Assembly (NCBI GenBank): GCA_002794785.1 | Contig: NBBA01000001.1 | Span: forward strand, 2,294,001-2,358,000 | Direction: 5' to 3' | DNA: 64,000 nt | DNA from: Coniferiporia sulphurascens | Lineage: Eukaryota; Basidiomycota; Agaricomycetes; Hymenochaetales; Hymenochaetaceae | Part shown: positions 48,601 to 60,069 of the stretch, piece by piece | Layout of the letters: every line of letters begins with the position of its first letter | Numbering within the stretch: the stretch's first letter is position 1 | Notes under the pieces: generated by a model | What the model saw: the letters and a program-made list of their open reading frames with translations, nothing else | What the model was told of the DNA's origin: nothing | Databases searched by the model: none | Translations under genes and position numbers: made by a program

Positions 48601-50739
48601 GTCGGTTGCCGTTTATTTAACATTCGCTCTTAGCCATTTTGAAGGCACTGCAGGATGTATTACTCATCAAATGTTTCCGTCCTGATCGTCTTGTCCAGTC
48701 GATGAGCGTGTTCCTTCGGGTGGTATTTGAAAGAGATCTATCAGTTGAGTCCGACTATAACTTAGCTGACATGGTCGCGAAGGAAATCCCCTCTGCGACG
48801 CCGCTGGCCTTAGTCTCTGTTACTGGCTATGACGCTAGCTACCGAGTAGAAAACTTGGTCGATAGTTCCGGAGTAAAGTGTGCGTCTATTGCCATGGGTT
48901 CCCAAGAAGGATTCTCGTTGGCCGATCAGGCCATCGCCCTAGCTGCCCGGCAAGGCACTTGGGTGCTCCTTAAAAACGTTCATCTCGCGCCGTCTTGGCT
49001 GGGCCAGCTAGAGAAGAAATTACAAACGTTAAATCCCAACAGGAGCTTCCGCTTGTTCTTGACTATGGAGGCCAATCCTGCCATTCCCGTTAATATTCTC
49101 CGACAATCGCGCATCATCATGAACGAGCCCCCTCCAGGAATTAAAGCCAATCTACTTGACTCGCTCCGCGGTATCCCCCAGGGAAGGCTGGCTCAGGGAC
49201 CTTCTGAGAAGTCACGTCTATATTTCTTGTTGGCCTGGTTCCATGCAATTGTTCAAGAGCGTCTGCGTTATGTCCCTCTTGGTTGGAGCAAGAAGTATGA
49301 CTTCAATGACTCCGATATGAATGCCGCGTTCGGGACGATTGATGTCTGGTTAAACTCGATTGCCAAGGGCAGAGCCAATGTTGACCCCGCGTCCATTCCG
49401 TGGGACGCAGTTAGGACGCTCATTAAACAGTCCGTTTACGGAGGTCGCGTTGACAGCGACTTTGACCAGAAACTGCTTGATACATTCGTTGATTCGCTAT
49501 TCACACCGGCCGCTTATAACCTGGACTTTGATCTAGTCCCTCGTGCAAATGGCGAAATCGTCCTCACCGTTCCGGAGGGGACCAAACTGGATCACTTTTT
49601 GTCATGGGTGCAAGAACTGCCTGATCGGGAGCCTCCGTCATGGTTAAGTTTGCCTCCCACTGCTGAGCGTGTAATAGCAATTGCACAAAGTAAGCCCTGT
49701 GATTTGTTAAATTATTGATCCTGTGCTCACAAAGACAAACAGGCAACGAGATGTTGGTTAAATTGCGCAAGATGAGAAGTCTCGCTGATGACGACGAGGA
49801 CGAGGTGAAACCATCCGGTCCTGCGAAATCCCAGACAGCAGAACAGCCTGCGTGGATGCGAGCGCTCTTAGAACGCTGTCGCGAATGGCTGGCGGCGCTG
49901 CCCGAGGTCAGTAAATAAAGTTTCCTGTCGTTCGAGGGAGAGTTACTAATATGTCGATCGCAGTCATTCAATACCTTGCAGGCATCAGCTAACCAGGACC
50001 CGCTTGGCAGGCTGTTCTTCCGCGAAGGCGAAGTTGGCCGTAAACTTCTTGGTCAGGTCAGAAGGGACCTCGCCGATATTATCAAAGTGTGCGAAGGTAC
50101 CCTGAAGCAGACCAACCATCTCCGTAACCTCTTGAGTCATTTGACGAAAGGCACCATCCCTTCCGATTGGCTGCGTTATAAAGTGAAGAAAATGATGTCC
50201 ATCTCTGAGTGGATCCCGAACCTGTCGCTTCGGTTAGCGCAGCTGGATCGTATTGCAACTCTGGACAATTTTAATCACGTTGAAGTTTGGCTCGGAGGCA
50301 TGTTCTTCCCCGAGGCATACATCACGGCTACCCGACAGGCCGTGGCGCACCGCAAGAGATGGAGCTTGGAGACGCTCGATTTGAGACTCGATATCGAGCG
50401 TGTCAACGACCCTGGCGCATTCATTGTTGACGGTGAGTCAATTTGTGTGAATAAGGTTCAATGTGCTCATTATTTTACCTAGGTCTCGTCCTTGAAGGCG
50501 CTTCATGGTCTTCAGATAAACTCATACTAAACGACGGCGAAAGCGCGCGCCTCAATCCCTCGCAGATTCGCTGGGTTCAAGTCGACGCCGCAGAAGAGTC
50601 TTCTCCCGATATGGTCTCCTTACCAGTATATCTCAACAACGACCGAAGTGACGTCCTTTTCACGGTTAAGCTGCCCTTCAATAGCGCCGATGGCCAGCTA
50701 GTTGCCATGCGCGCGGTCTGCCTCACCGCTGACGGCTGA
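39607..50739 (+). CDS. dhc2: Cytoplasmic dynein heavy chain, linker and motor half
   Basis: Fifteen exons: 39607-39612, 39668-39914, 39966-40527, 40582-40666, 40730-40824, 40878-40957, 41013-41072, 41122-42946, 43000-45349, 45408-46114, 46168-48575, 48634-49689, 49743-49906, 49964-50432, 50483-50739; 3456 residues. It begins with the linker ([49 protein letters not shown]), then the AAA ring. P-loops: AAA1 GPAGTGKT at 42219-42242 (about residue 745), AAA2 GSSGSGKT at 43175-43198, AAA3 GPPGSGKT at 44303-44326, AAA4 GVSGSGKT split by the intron 45350-45407. The coiled-coil stalk with the microtubule-binding head follows ([34 protein letters not shown]), then AAA5, AAA6 and the C-terminal domain to the end. 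All key motor motifs are intact. It lacks the tail, which dhc1 supplies. The first exon codes only Met-Glu. The phase of every junction was checked. Confidence 0.97.
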
Positions 50740-50937
50740 TAACCAGAACCTATACTAACCGTTTCTACAAACGACCTTCATGACTATATACCATCACGAT
50801 GCTCTCCGATGTATCGCACGATTATACCTCTTACGTTAGGATACGGTATACACTCTTTGTCTATTTTGCACGGAATAAATAATGCCACTCGTTTTCTCCG
50901 ATTCCTTATATTGATTACAATTGCAAAACAACCGAAG

Positions 50938-51441
50938 TTAGTCATGAGGAGAAGATGCCGTCGAATCGACCTCCATCCTGACTTGTGTCTCAATAGGCGC
51001 ACCCGCCGTTGTCAGCGCGCGTGCCGAAAACTGCTCCAATAACGCTCTAAAGAAATACATTATTTTCGCAAAAACCGCATCGAGTAAAGTGACCAAACGC
51101 GTACCGTTTTGAATCTCGCAGCTGCTCCAGCATCGCTATCACTTCATTTTGCTCCTCGATATGCATCTCACCACCTGGGAGTGCACACGCTAGCTCTTTG
51201 GCCTTTGCAAGTCCATCCTTGAACGATGTTGTCTACTAAATGCGTGAATGGCCCGGCCGAAGTGCATGCAACGCTGAGCTCGACGCCGCGCTGCGCGTGG
51301 ACGTACCGCCTGGAAGATGGCCTGCCGTGTTTGGGGATTCAACGTAGAGTCAGAGCGCTGTGTTACATCCAAAGTGTACGCTAGCTTGTCGAGCAGACTC
51401 TCGAAGACGGGGTCTGGGAAGGAATACGGGTGTGAGGACAT
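50938..51441 (-). CDS. Mediator subunit 9-like protein
   Basis: Exons 51441-51307, 51232-51105 and 51046-50938; 123 residues. A small, mostly helical protein: FESLLDKLAYTLDVTQR, a linker, then FKDGLAKAKELACALPGGEM, HIEEQNEVIAMLEQLRDSKR and ALLEQFSARAL. The pattern of a helix, LPGGE, then a charged coiled coil with ExQxxxIxxLxxxLxxKR matches the C-terminal core of Med9, a middle-module subunit of the Mediator complex. Length fits Med9. The match is by pattern only, so another small coiled-coil factor remains possible. Three exons with clean phases support a real gene. Divergent from the GST gene with 194 bp between starts; convergent with dhc2. Confidence 0.6.
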
Positions 51442-51635
51442 ACCACCAGTGCACTGCGCTCAAAGTATGCGCCAGCCTTGTAATGCTTCGTGATTGCGGA
51501 GCTTGCCGAGGGGCACCGCCACATTGGATCGACACTGTTCCCACTACTTAGCAATCTCACCGTTGTGAGAGATTTTCAGAGTAGTAGTTGCTCGGGCGAA
51601 CATCGCCGCCTCCTGGATCCCGACCACCACCCACG

Positions 51636-52732
51636 ATGGCTGGTCTTATTGTACGCTCTCTATATGTGCTCGCTCTCGCAGTTCTCCTCAACCTTGTGTC
51701 ATTCGCGGTCAGGCCTTATGTTTCCTTCTTCCAATCGCCGCTGGGAACTTCCGACTCGGGTGCCTTGGGTGATATTACTGTCGATGTACCTCCTAGCCCA
51801 GTGAAGCTGTACGGCTCTTCGAAATCGACGTGTACCCGCCGCGTCGCGACGATACTAAAGGAGAAAGGTGTTCCCTATGAGTTGGTCCCGGTTGACCTCG
51901 CGAAAGCGGAACACAAACATCCCGATTATATGGCGAACCTACAGCCGTTCGGTCAAGTTCCGGTTCTGCAAGTAGGTTCCTTGAGCTACCAACGCCTTCA
52001 AGAAAATTCACTGACGGGCGGAATTACAGGACGGCGATTTCATCATCTACGAAAGTCGGGCCATATCTCGCTACATTGCGACCAAGTACGCCGCGCTCGG
52101 CACCCCTGGACTAATCCCGTCTCAGTCCGACTTCTACGCTTGGGCGAGGTTTGAAGAAGCCGCTAGCGTTGAGCAGAATAACTTTGATCCTTTTGCAAGT
52201 GGCATTGCCTTTGAAAGGGTGTTCAAGCCGTGCGTAATCTTGGCTTCCGGGCGTAATACGATCATGACTTAGCTGAGGCATTACACGCAGAGCAAAAGGG
52301 GGAATTACTGACGAGAAGCGAGTCGGAGACCTCGTAGACACATTGCAGAAAAAGATGGAGACTTATGAGGTAATACTAAGCAAAAGGAGGTATCTGGCCG
52401 GAGACGTTCGTATAGCTCGCCGTCTTGCATATACTTGATGTACTGATCTATGTTTGTAGAACGTCACCCTCGCAGACCTCTTCCACCTCCCGTACGGAAC
52501 GATGATAACAGAGGTAGGCATAACAAGCTAGCTCAGACAGAGTAGATGTCTGACGACTTGGCATAAAATATCAGCTTGGAGTTGATTTCTTCACGTCAAA
52601 ACCCAACGTTGCAAGGTGAATTTCTCCGCTTTTGGCGGACACACAACTCCCATTAACACAAGTCCCATCTTAAGGTGGTGGAAGGATATCAGCACTCGTC
52701 CGTCCTGGACAGCGGTGAAAGATGGGGCTTGA
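51636..52732 (+). CDS. Glutathione S-transferase with N-terminal membrane anchor
   Basis: Six exons: 51636-51971, 52030-52229, 52291-52405, 52460-52513, 52575-52615, 52675-52732; 267 residues. A soluble-type GST follows a leader: thioredoxin-fold domain VKLYGSSKSTCTRRVATILK, YMANLQPFGQVPVLQ and FIIYESRAISRYIA, then the helical domain with NVTLADLFHLPYGTMI and the closing TSKPNVARWWKDIS. It resembles phi-like fungal GSTs; the glutathione-activating residue is probably Ser or Cys in SSKSTCTRR. The first 35 residues are a hydrophobic helix (IVRSLYVLALAVLLNLVSFA) absent from ordinary GSTs, suggesting membrane attachment. If translation began later, the gene would be soluble, but no in-frame Met lies between the anchor and the GST fold. 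Confidence 0.88.
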
Positions 52733-52821
52733 GAGTACGAATGTTAATACGCATTTACATTCTCCTGTACGGATGTAATACACTAGTTTTCTTGGTTTCG
52801 GACTTGGAAAGCAACGGGTTC

Positions 52822-53960
52822 TTACGCAGCAAATCCTCCAGGGGCCTTTATTGGCGTAATAACTTGTCCCCCAATCCAGGTCTCTCCAGGCTGTATTGTT
52901 TTGAACTCCGAAACGTATCCCGGTTCGACGCAAATATATCTCTCCCTGGCGATAATTAATATTTGTGAGCGCGCACTAAATAATGTTGAAAATGACGTTT
53001 ATTCCTCACCATCCCCCTTCTTCCATGTCAGCTATTTTGCTTCCCGCTGCCACGTTGGGATTCCAGACGACAACGTCCTTGAATCCGATGGCTTTGACCT
53101 TCGCTCCGCCCTGTGGCCACGTAACGACGTATTCCCCGGGTCCGTTCTCATAGACGAAATCGGTGAACTGTTGCACGTCCGCGACCGCGCGCTTCTCCAC
53201 CAGCTTGGGTGCACCGACAAGCGTCTTGTCCGTATACGTCAGGCCGTACAAGCCATCGATATGTGCGGACGCAGCCGGTGCGTGTAGGTACGTGTGTAAG
53301 AGCGCCTGAAATTCAACTGGTGCGGACGTGGACGCGTTTGTCACGTGCAGATCGGTGCTCAGCTGGTGCTCCGCCAGAGTAATGACATACGCGAGCACGA
53401 CGTGGTCACCGGTGAGAGAGATGTCCGGAGTGAGAGCTGCAGAAGCCGAATGGTTGGATCTGTGTCGTAGGATCTCTGTACATGAAGAAACTCACTTAGT
53501 CTGATGGATACGCCCGCTTCGTTGTCCATAACGGTCTCCCCGTCCCACGCCCACGTTGAGCTGCGTGCGTATCCGTGCTGGGGAAGATTTGCATGTTGGG
53601 GGTGTGAGGGATCCGGGGCACCAAAGCATGGGAAGACGACGGGGATGCCACCGCGCACAGGCTTGGAACCATCGAGCGATGCTTTCGAAGAGACGAAGAG
53701 CCGCTCAACGGGTGTAGTTGAATCCGGGTCTGGTGCCTTCCACGAGATAATAGTTGCGCCTAATTGCAATTATACATAAATTCACTGCGAACTCTGCGCA
53801 AACGCTAAGTGCGAACGGACCGAATGGTAGCACCTCGAGCGACGCGCCCTGTAGCGCAACTTGTCTAGTCAGTTGTTTCGGCCTCCTTATTGAGGCACCG
53901 GCGGACCTTATGGTGGACGAGACGCAGCTTTCGTCCGTCCTCGAGAGAGTGTACTGGCAT
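52822..53960 (-). CDS. Glucose-6-phosphate 1-epimerase (aldose 1-epimerase fold)
   Basis: Exons 53960-53907, 53848-53821, 53759-53496, 53436-53010 and 52945-52822; 298 residues. Relative of yeast YMR099C, which interconverts alpha and beta anomers of hexose-6-phosphates. Family blocks: GASLEVLPFGATIISWK, ERLFVSSKASLDGSKPVRGG, IPVVFPCFGAPDPSHPQHAN, LPQHGYARSSTW with the catalytic His, ALLHTYLHA, and VEPGYVSEF with the catalytic Glu in exon 5. The first splice site (53907/53848) is chosen because it joins VHHK to GASLEVL as in homologues; other acceptors break the frame. Only 89 bp separate it from the convergent GST gene. Confidence 0.92.
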
Positions 53961-54133
53961 ATTTTCACAGAGGTGGTCGTTGCTTAGTGGAAAGGAGGTT
54001 TGGTCAATGAACAGTCGTGAGTGATGCAGACTATATGCGCCGTCATGTGTCACGTGAGCAACGTCAATAGATCCACACCGTTTACTTCCGTTCGGGTATG
54101 TATTTACATGCAATTATTCATAATGGCCAGTAA

Positions 54134-57100
54134 TTATTTTGCGAAGTCCTCGCGTACACTGAGCACGTCCATGGCTTCCTCGCTACTCATCTCACTAATC
54201 CCGATCGCTTCTGCAAGTTTCTCGTACTCCTCCTCATTTCCCAGCCGGACCGTGCTTACGGCCCGGAGGAACGCTTCCCCTTCCAGGCTAAGCAGTCTAC
54301 CTGCCTCTAGTAGTCGCACCCAGGGCACTTCCACCCTCCTAACGCTACCACCTAAGGCCATCTTGCTAGCCTCAACCCACAGATTTGCCTCGTCTAACAC
54401 GACGCGACCCTCCTGGCTGGACATACGACCTCGCCCACGGTAGAGCACCTGCCGTTGCAGTATGTATGTACCGATGTGATTGGCAACTTTGCGATACAAC
54501 CCGATAACGGTGGGTGCAGGAAGTGTCTTGTGTAAGAAGGAAAGGTGTGCAGAGAGGCGCGCGATAGGACCCAAGAGCGTTTGCGACAGAACAGGCTCGT
54601 CGCCTCCTGCTGCCGGATTCGGTTGCCTAAAAATCACAGCTAAGCAAAAGTGCACCATGAGGTCTAAGTTTTTTATTGAACTTACTTGAATAGATGGGCC
54701 TTTAGGTCGGACTCAACCTCGCCGCATATTTGCCTGACGAGCATGCCCTCCGCACGCTCAGCGAGCTTGCTGTACTGTGAGACGAGCTCTTCAAATATCG
54801 TTCCCTCATCATTGGCAACGTTTGGGTTTGGTAATGCGTCAACATCCTCTACACGGCTCCGGAGAGAGGCTTTCTCGCAAATCTGATGCCAGAGTTCAAG
54901 GAAGAACTAGAAACATTACTGACTCAGCATACCGCGAACATGAAGCATATAGTTAGGACACACGGACCATGTCTTCGCCCCACGATGTCATCACTGCGGC
55001 CATCCATCTTGCGCTCGCATACGCTTTAACAAGCCGTTGCAAACCCTCTACGCCTCCCGTCATATTCTTCGCATCGCGTCCGTGGCCGGCTTGACCAGCA
55101 AGGGCGCCGGGAACGGCGCGGACGAGGAAGGACGATAGAGTTTCAAAAGCATCAAGAGATTCGGAAATGCGCGTGTGGTACAGTTCAAGTATAGGCACCT
55201 GCACAGCAATAAGGAAACGGGTCTTGTGGAGGAAGCGGGGAAGCGCTCTGTAACGGTCTACAAAACAGTCGTATCGGAGCGGAAGCTGAATGCCGCGCTA
55301 CAGGCTTACCGGTTATTTGTTCAATCAATGCTTTGACACGCCGAGCAGAGTTTGTAGGTCTGACTTCCCGCTCACTTGCAGCATCCTCTTCTGTATCATC
55401 AGGTATCTGCCACGCATCGGGAGAACTTATTATATCATTATACTGGTCCTCGGCGACTAGTTCGTAAAAAAGAGATTCATTGGTGTGCTGCGTTTTAAGA
55501 AATGTGGAACAACTCACACTTGCGCTCTCCCTCCAACCATGCATCAAACCATTCTTTGCTGCCCAGAATGATTTCACCGGTCCCCTCCCAAACATTCAGA
55601 TCCTCCTTTGATTTTTCCAGAGTTCCAATGAGGCTAAATCCTGCCTCGCGTAAAGCATCGTCAAATGCCAGTGCCTGATAAACCGTGTGCGCGAGTAAAG
55701 GAGGGTGAGGTAGCAAAGCAGGCATAGAACGCCTGATTTTTCTAGAGACCATCGGGAGGAGGAGCCGGGTGAATTCACGCTTAAAGAGAGGCAGCCAGTC
55801 TTAGCTCCGTAAATTATGGAATGAGGGTAGTAGCACAGACGACTTACCCATGCGTTGATTGAATTGTATTTTGAGGGCTGGAGTAGTCGCTGAATCACTA
55901 TCTCCATGAAGAGGCGGTGTTCATGAGACACGTTGAGTGCATGTGCGAAATACCACTCAGGCTGTTAATTAAATACGTTAATCATCGCACATATGCGTTC
56001 TAGTCAAATGGTACCTTGTCAAGTCTGTTTGTCTGGCGCGTTCCTTCAAAGTGGTATTTGAACCTTAATGCAACCGGACGAATAAGTGCTTGGAGAGGGT
56101 AAAGACCGTCTCCCGGAGGCTTGTTGCCCCCATCACCATCGTGCAGTTTTTCTCCACTGATCGTTTACCAAACTTCAATTTAGTCGAACGGCAGGTTATT
56201 GTATGTTCTGTTACGTACATATCTTGAAGCTTTAATAGGTTAAGGAATGCGTTCTCGAAAGCCTGATGAGACTCTGGCTCTGCAGCGGCATAATCAACGG
56301 GCATTGGCCAGTGGAGGTGCTCAGCGGCAGCAAGCAGAGACCTGAAGCAGAGCCATCAGAAAGGGTTGACACAAAAGCCAAAAGGGACTCACGACGTCAG
56401 AGCATTCTTAATACCAGACCAGGTCTTGTCAAGAAGCTCTTCAAGGAATGAGAGAAGTTTGATGTCTTGACCAGTGTCGTCTTCTGCCTTTCTGCAAGCT
56501 CGTCCTACGGTGCCCACCAGTTCTTGCAGATGCACGTAATCTGAAACGGAAGCTTCGGTTAGGGTATACGAGGCCGGCAGTTGTTCCATATTTTTAATGG
56601 CTTGCTCGCTGCCGAATATAATGGTGAGCAAAGGAATTTATTAGAAACAAAGAACGGACCTGAGCTGGAGCGCCCTGTGTATGACTTGTACATATCCTTT
56701 CACACTCTGAAGTTCCTTTAGGTTGCGATGTAGGGTCTCTATTTCTTCCAATAGCGACGGCTCGGGGCCTCCAGGCGCGTTGGCCGAAAGGAGTTCCTCG
56801 GAGAGACTGGACAGCTCATCGGCAAGCGAGTGACGGAGTAGCGAGAGGTCCTGGGCGGAAACGAGATGGTCTTTGGCGACATTCCGGGTACTACGGATGA
56901 GCAGATCTATGTTGGCCTGCGAGGAAGCGAGCTAAGCTAGGTGCGGAATGGTGAGCTCGTTGTCCGACGGAGGGGAAAGGAGGCCTACCTGGGACTGGTA
57001 GCTATCGGAGACAGCCTGTGCGGTTTGGATCGAGTCCGCGAGGGAGGGCACACTCCCGGACTTTGCCTGCTGGAGGGTGGGGAAGGAGCTGTTTAGGACA

Positions 57101-57171
57101 GAGACAGCGTGTTGAAGCGAGATATCGAATGCCGGAGGCTGCAGCAGGGACTTGATTTGGGCGGAGGTCAT
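54134..57171 (-). CDS. RINT1/Tip20 family ER-Golgi tethering protein
   Basis: Eleven exons: 57171-56989, 56916-56660, 56608-56393, 56341-56219, 56156-56015, 55961-55848, 55779-55518, 55456-55310, 55257-54968, 54906-54686, 54626-54134; 815 residues. It matches the RINT-1/TIP20 family, a subunit of the Dsl1/NRZ complex that tethers Golgi-derived COPI vesicles at the ER. N-terminal helices are coiled-coil-like; then LKELQSVKGYVQVIHRALQL, the family signature RPVALRFKYHFEGTRQTNR followed by LDKPEWYFAHAL, VYQALAFDDALREAGF, and WEGTGEIILGSKEWFDAWLE. The C-terminal half is helical throughout. The exon 7-8 junction is placed so KF joins AEDQYNDII; the nearer acceptor meets a stop. Head-to-head with the carbonic anhydrase gene (229 bp). 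Confidence 0.9.
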
Positions 57172-57400
57172 GGCTGCAGTGTCGGGCGTGGCGACGCGCG
57201 GGACGCTTGGGAAGTGCTGGTCACGTGGTGATTACACGGTTTAAACCATGGCGCGCGCAGTGGCTTGGCTTGCGTCGGGCAGCCACTAGGCCCACTACGT
57301 ACCAGACACCAGCGTCATTGCGTCATTCCGATGGCCAATAGCGAACCGTGGCCTACTTATACCGGTCTCCCACCAATACTTCCGCTACCAATCCCCAACC

Positions 57401-58128
57401 ATGCCCGTCTACCAGTCTTTCGCTGAAGCAAACCAGAAGTACGCCGCAAACTATGGCGACAAAGCTGACCTTCCTCTCCCCCCGGGAAAGAAGCTTACCA
57501 TCGGTGTGTCCACTCATACCCCGCTAATTCACCCCTAACCATCAGCCGCGTCGCTCCAGTCGCATGCATGGACGCCCGCCTCACGTGAATAAACACATCT
57601 CTACACCCGTCCCCCCACTGATCGCCCATTCAGCCCCGAGACGCATCTTGGACTAAAAGAGGGTGATGCCCATATCATCAGGAACGCCGGAGGCAACACG
57701 TTCGTCCCAGTGACATCTTTCTCCCCAACCCACCATTCTGAATAGTGTTTCTTTGTCGAGCAGACAGGACGCCCTTCGCAGCATTATTGTCTCACAACAG
57801 CTCCTCGGCACGCGCGAGATCGCTGTTTTCCACCACACAGACTGCGGCATGCTGACCTTCGAGGATGCCTCTCTCAAGGCCTCTCTCAAGGACAAGTATC
57901 CCTCCGCTACGAAAGAAATCGACTCAATTGACTTTCTCCCAATTCAAAATCTGGATAAAAGTGTAGTCGACGATGTAAACTACCTCAAGAAGCACCCCCT
58001 AATCCTCGATGAGAGTACAATTACGGGTTGGGTATACGACGTAAAGACCGGAAAGGTAGGTAAGGGGCACCGACCCCTCATCGGCTTTACTGAGTCTATT
58101 TCTACCTCAGGTCAAGCAAATTGTCTGA
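57401..58128 (+). CDS. Beta-carbonic anhydrase
   Basis: Five exons: 57401-57503, 57560-57584, 57634-57699, 57764-58055 and 58111-58128; 167 residues. Interconverts CO2 and bicarbonate. The zinc site is complete: Cys in VACMDARL (with the Asp-Arg dyad), and His and Cys in FHHTDCGMLTF. Other blocks: PETHLGLKEGDAHIIRNAGG and DALRSIIVSQQLLGTREIAV. It is the short, plant/bacterial D-clade-like form without a targeting leader, so probably cytosolic. Exon 2 is only 25 nt but carries the first zinc ligand, so it cannot be skipped. Exon 5 adds the last five residues. Confidence 0.92.
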
Positions 58129-58318
58129 GAGTTTGTAAAAATAAGGTTACCTTTTTCCAGCTTCAGCGTGTGTATGTACAATATGTGTATTGTACAAAAG
58201 TGGCGAATTACGTCAAGGATCGTCGTCAGATAAGATAAACACATATTCGAGTCACGGTTCCGCGCATACAGTAAATGATGGACTTCACGGCTTTTCCTTC
58301 AACCCATTACATAGCTCG

Positions 58319-59366
58319 ATGTCTGGGTCACCCGTTATCGCCGTCGACCTCGACGATGTATTGTGTCAGACAAATCAGTCCGTTGCCGACTGTAAGTAAG
58401 CGAGCTTGAGTCCGTAGTGGAACCTGTCGTTAATTTTTATGCAGGGCACAATTCCCAATATGGGACCAATATGGTCCTGGACGACTTTCACTGTGAGGCA
58501 CTGGCTACATTACAAGCGCCAAGATACTCATAACTAACCATTATTCCTACAAAACATCCTTAGATTACCACTACTGGAAGGTACGTCCTCATATGCACTG
58601 GACGTAAACTAGAATAGAGTCGGTGATACGCGCAACAACCAGAATCCATACTGGGGATCCCCCAGCGACACTCTCGTCAAAGTAAAAATGTACTATGCGA
58701 CAAGCATCATGACACCCAAGCCCGTTCAGGGAGCCTTGGAGGGAGCACAGGCGCTCAGGAACTTAGGATTCAAACTTATCATAGTCACGGCTAGGCATGG
58801 AGCGGAATATGAGCTCACACGAAAGTGGCTGGACCAGTATTTCCCAGGTCTGTTTCCCGTTAAATCGAGCGACTACTGACAGCCTCACCGAAGGGATGCA
58901 CAGATATTTTTGATGAGTTGATTTGTACCGGACAGTTCATCAGTGATGGAGAAGGGAACGAAGTTCACTCCAGGGCGGGGAAAGATGAAGTAAATCAACT
59001 ATGATCTGAAATTGAAAGGCGTTTACGCTGACACATGATAATACTTTTATCCAGGTGTGTCACAGAATAGGCGCAAAGCTACTCATTGACGATTCCGCCG
59101 AAAATACACTCGCCTGCGCACGGGACGCATCGCCGCCTATCCCTGTCCTTCTTTTCGGAGACTACTCGTGGAACAAACGCGTTTCGCTACTAGAGCAGCC
59201 GCAAGATCAACTAGGCTTTCAGGATAGACTGGCATTCGAGGGCGGCCGAGAGTGGTGGAAGGAAGAGGATGTGAACAAGGTATTACCTGAGAATGTAAAG
59301 AGGGTGAACAACTGGAGCGAAGTCGTAGCGTACATAGAGAAGCGTAAAGCGGAAGGTTTGTTTTGA
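58319..59366 (+). CDS. HAD-superfamily phosphatase, 5′-nucleotidase-like
   Basis: Six exons: 58319-58391, 58445-58492, 58564-58580, 58643-58847, 58904-58989 and 59055-59366; 246 residues. The HAD motifs are present: motif I VIAVDLDDVLCQT with the nucleophilic Asp, motif II IIVTARH, and motif IV AKLLIDDSAENTLACA. The cap contains YHYWKNPYWGSPSDT. The layout resembles NT5C-type deoxyribonucleotidases and related uncharacterised fungal phosphatases; the substrate is not known. Exon 3 is 17 nt. Between exons 3 and 4 two acceptors are possible; 58643 is preferred since it restores the compact NPYWG motif. Tandem with carbonic anhydrase, 190 bp apart. Confidence 0.85.
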
Positions 59367-60069
59367 ATAGCAATGCCGCCGTTCAAACGGGACTTTTATT
59401 CCCGATACGGTAGAGGGTTCTGTACCAGACTTCTTCAGGGATCCGTTCTGCCTTATAAATTTCTTATAAATCGTCCGGGCATCGGACAATTACTTCCTTT
59501 AGAAATAACTTGCGTTGCCGGTGTGCCGCTTTAGCTGTTTCCCTTCTATCGGGTCATTTTCTTCCCCGTTATGGTAAAGCGTTCTTTTGAAAAATCACCT
59601 TTTTAGTCAATGACATGACTGTAATTACGTGTTTCCTCCATCCCCATACTCTTGCTTTGACTGTACAGTTTTATGTCAGTTCACTATATCGCTTACGCGC
59701 ATGGTGCCCCTCACCTGCCGCGCGTGCATGTGCAAAATGCGGCTCTCGTTGAAAAACGCGATAAATGGTGTGTAGGACGGGCCCATACTTGGGTACGGTG
59801 TCGACGCGGGGGAGAGCGTCGAGCATGTCAGCGCGCCGTTGTTGTACGCGTATATCTGCATCTGCATACCTGCACGCCGATGCTCGGGTCGTACACAGAC
59901 GATGTGATGCGCCCGCCCGGTGCGGGGTACACAAACCCACGTCGCATGTGCAAGAATGGATAAGGGTACGGTGTGCCTGGGGCGGGACTATACCCCTGGT
60001 TTAATTAGTGAGTAAAGACGGAGAGGTTATAGCGCAATTTCCGATTGGCCGTCTTTGTGTTACTTGCAG
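59367..60069. other. Intergenic region with GC-rich minus-strand open frame
   Basis: 703 bp between the HAD gene and the STT3 remnant. The first 300 bp are AT-rich 3′ flank. From 59676 to about 59990 the DNA is GC-rich with coding-like composition on the minus strand (segments such as FVYPAPGGRITSSVYD and YNNGALTCSTLSPAST) but no continuous gene, start or family could be fitted. It may be a fragment of a decayed gene. Confidence 0.3.
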
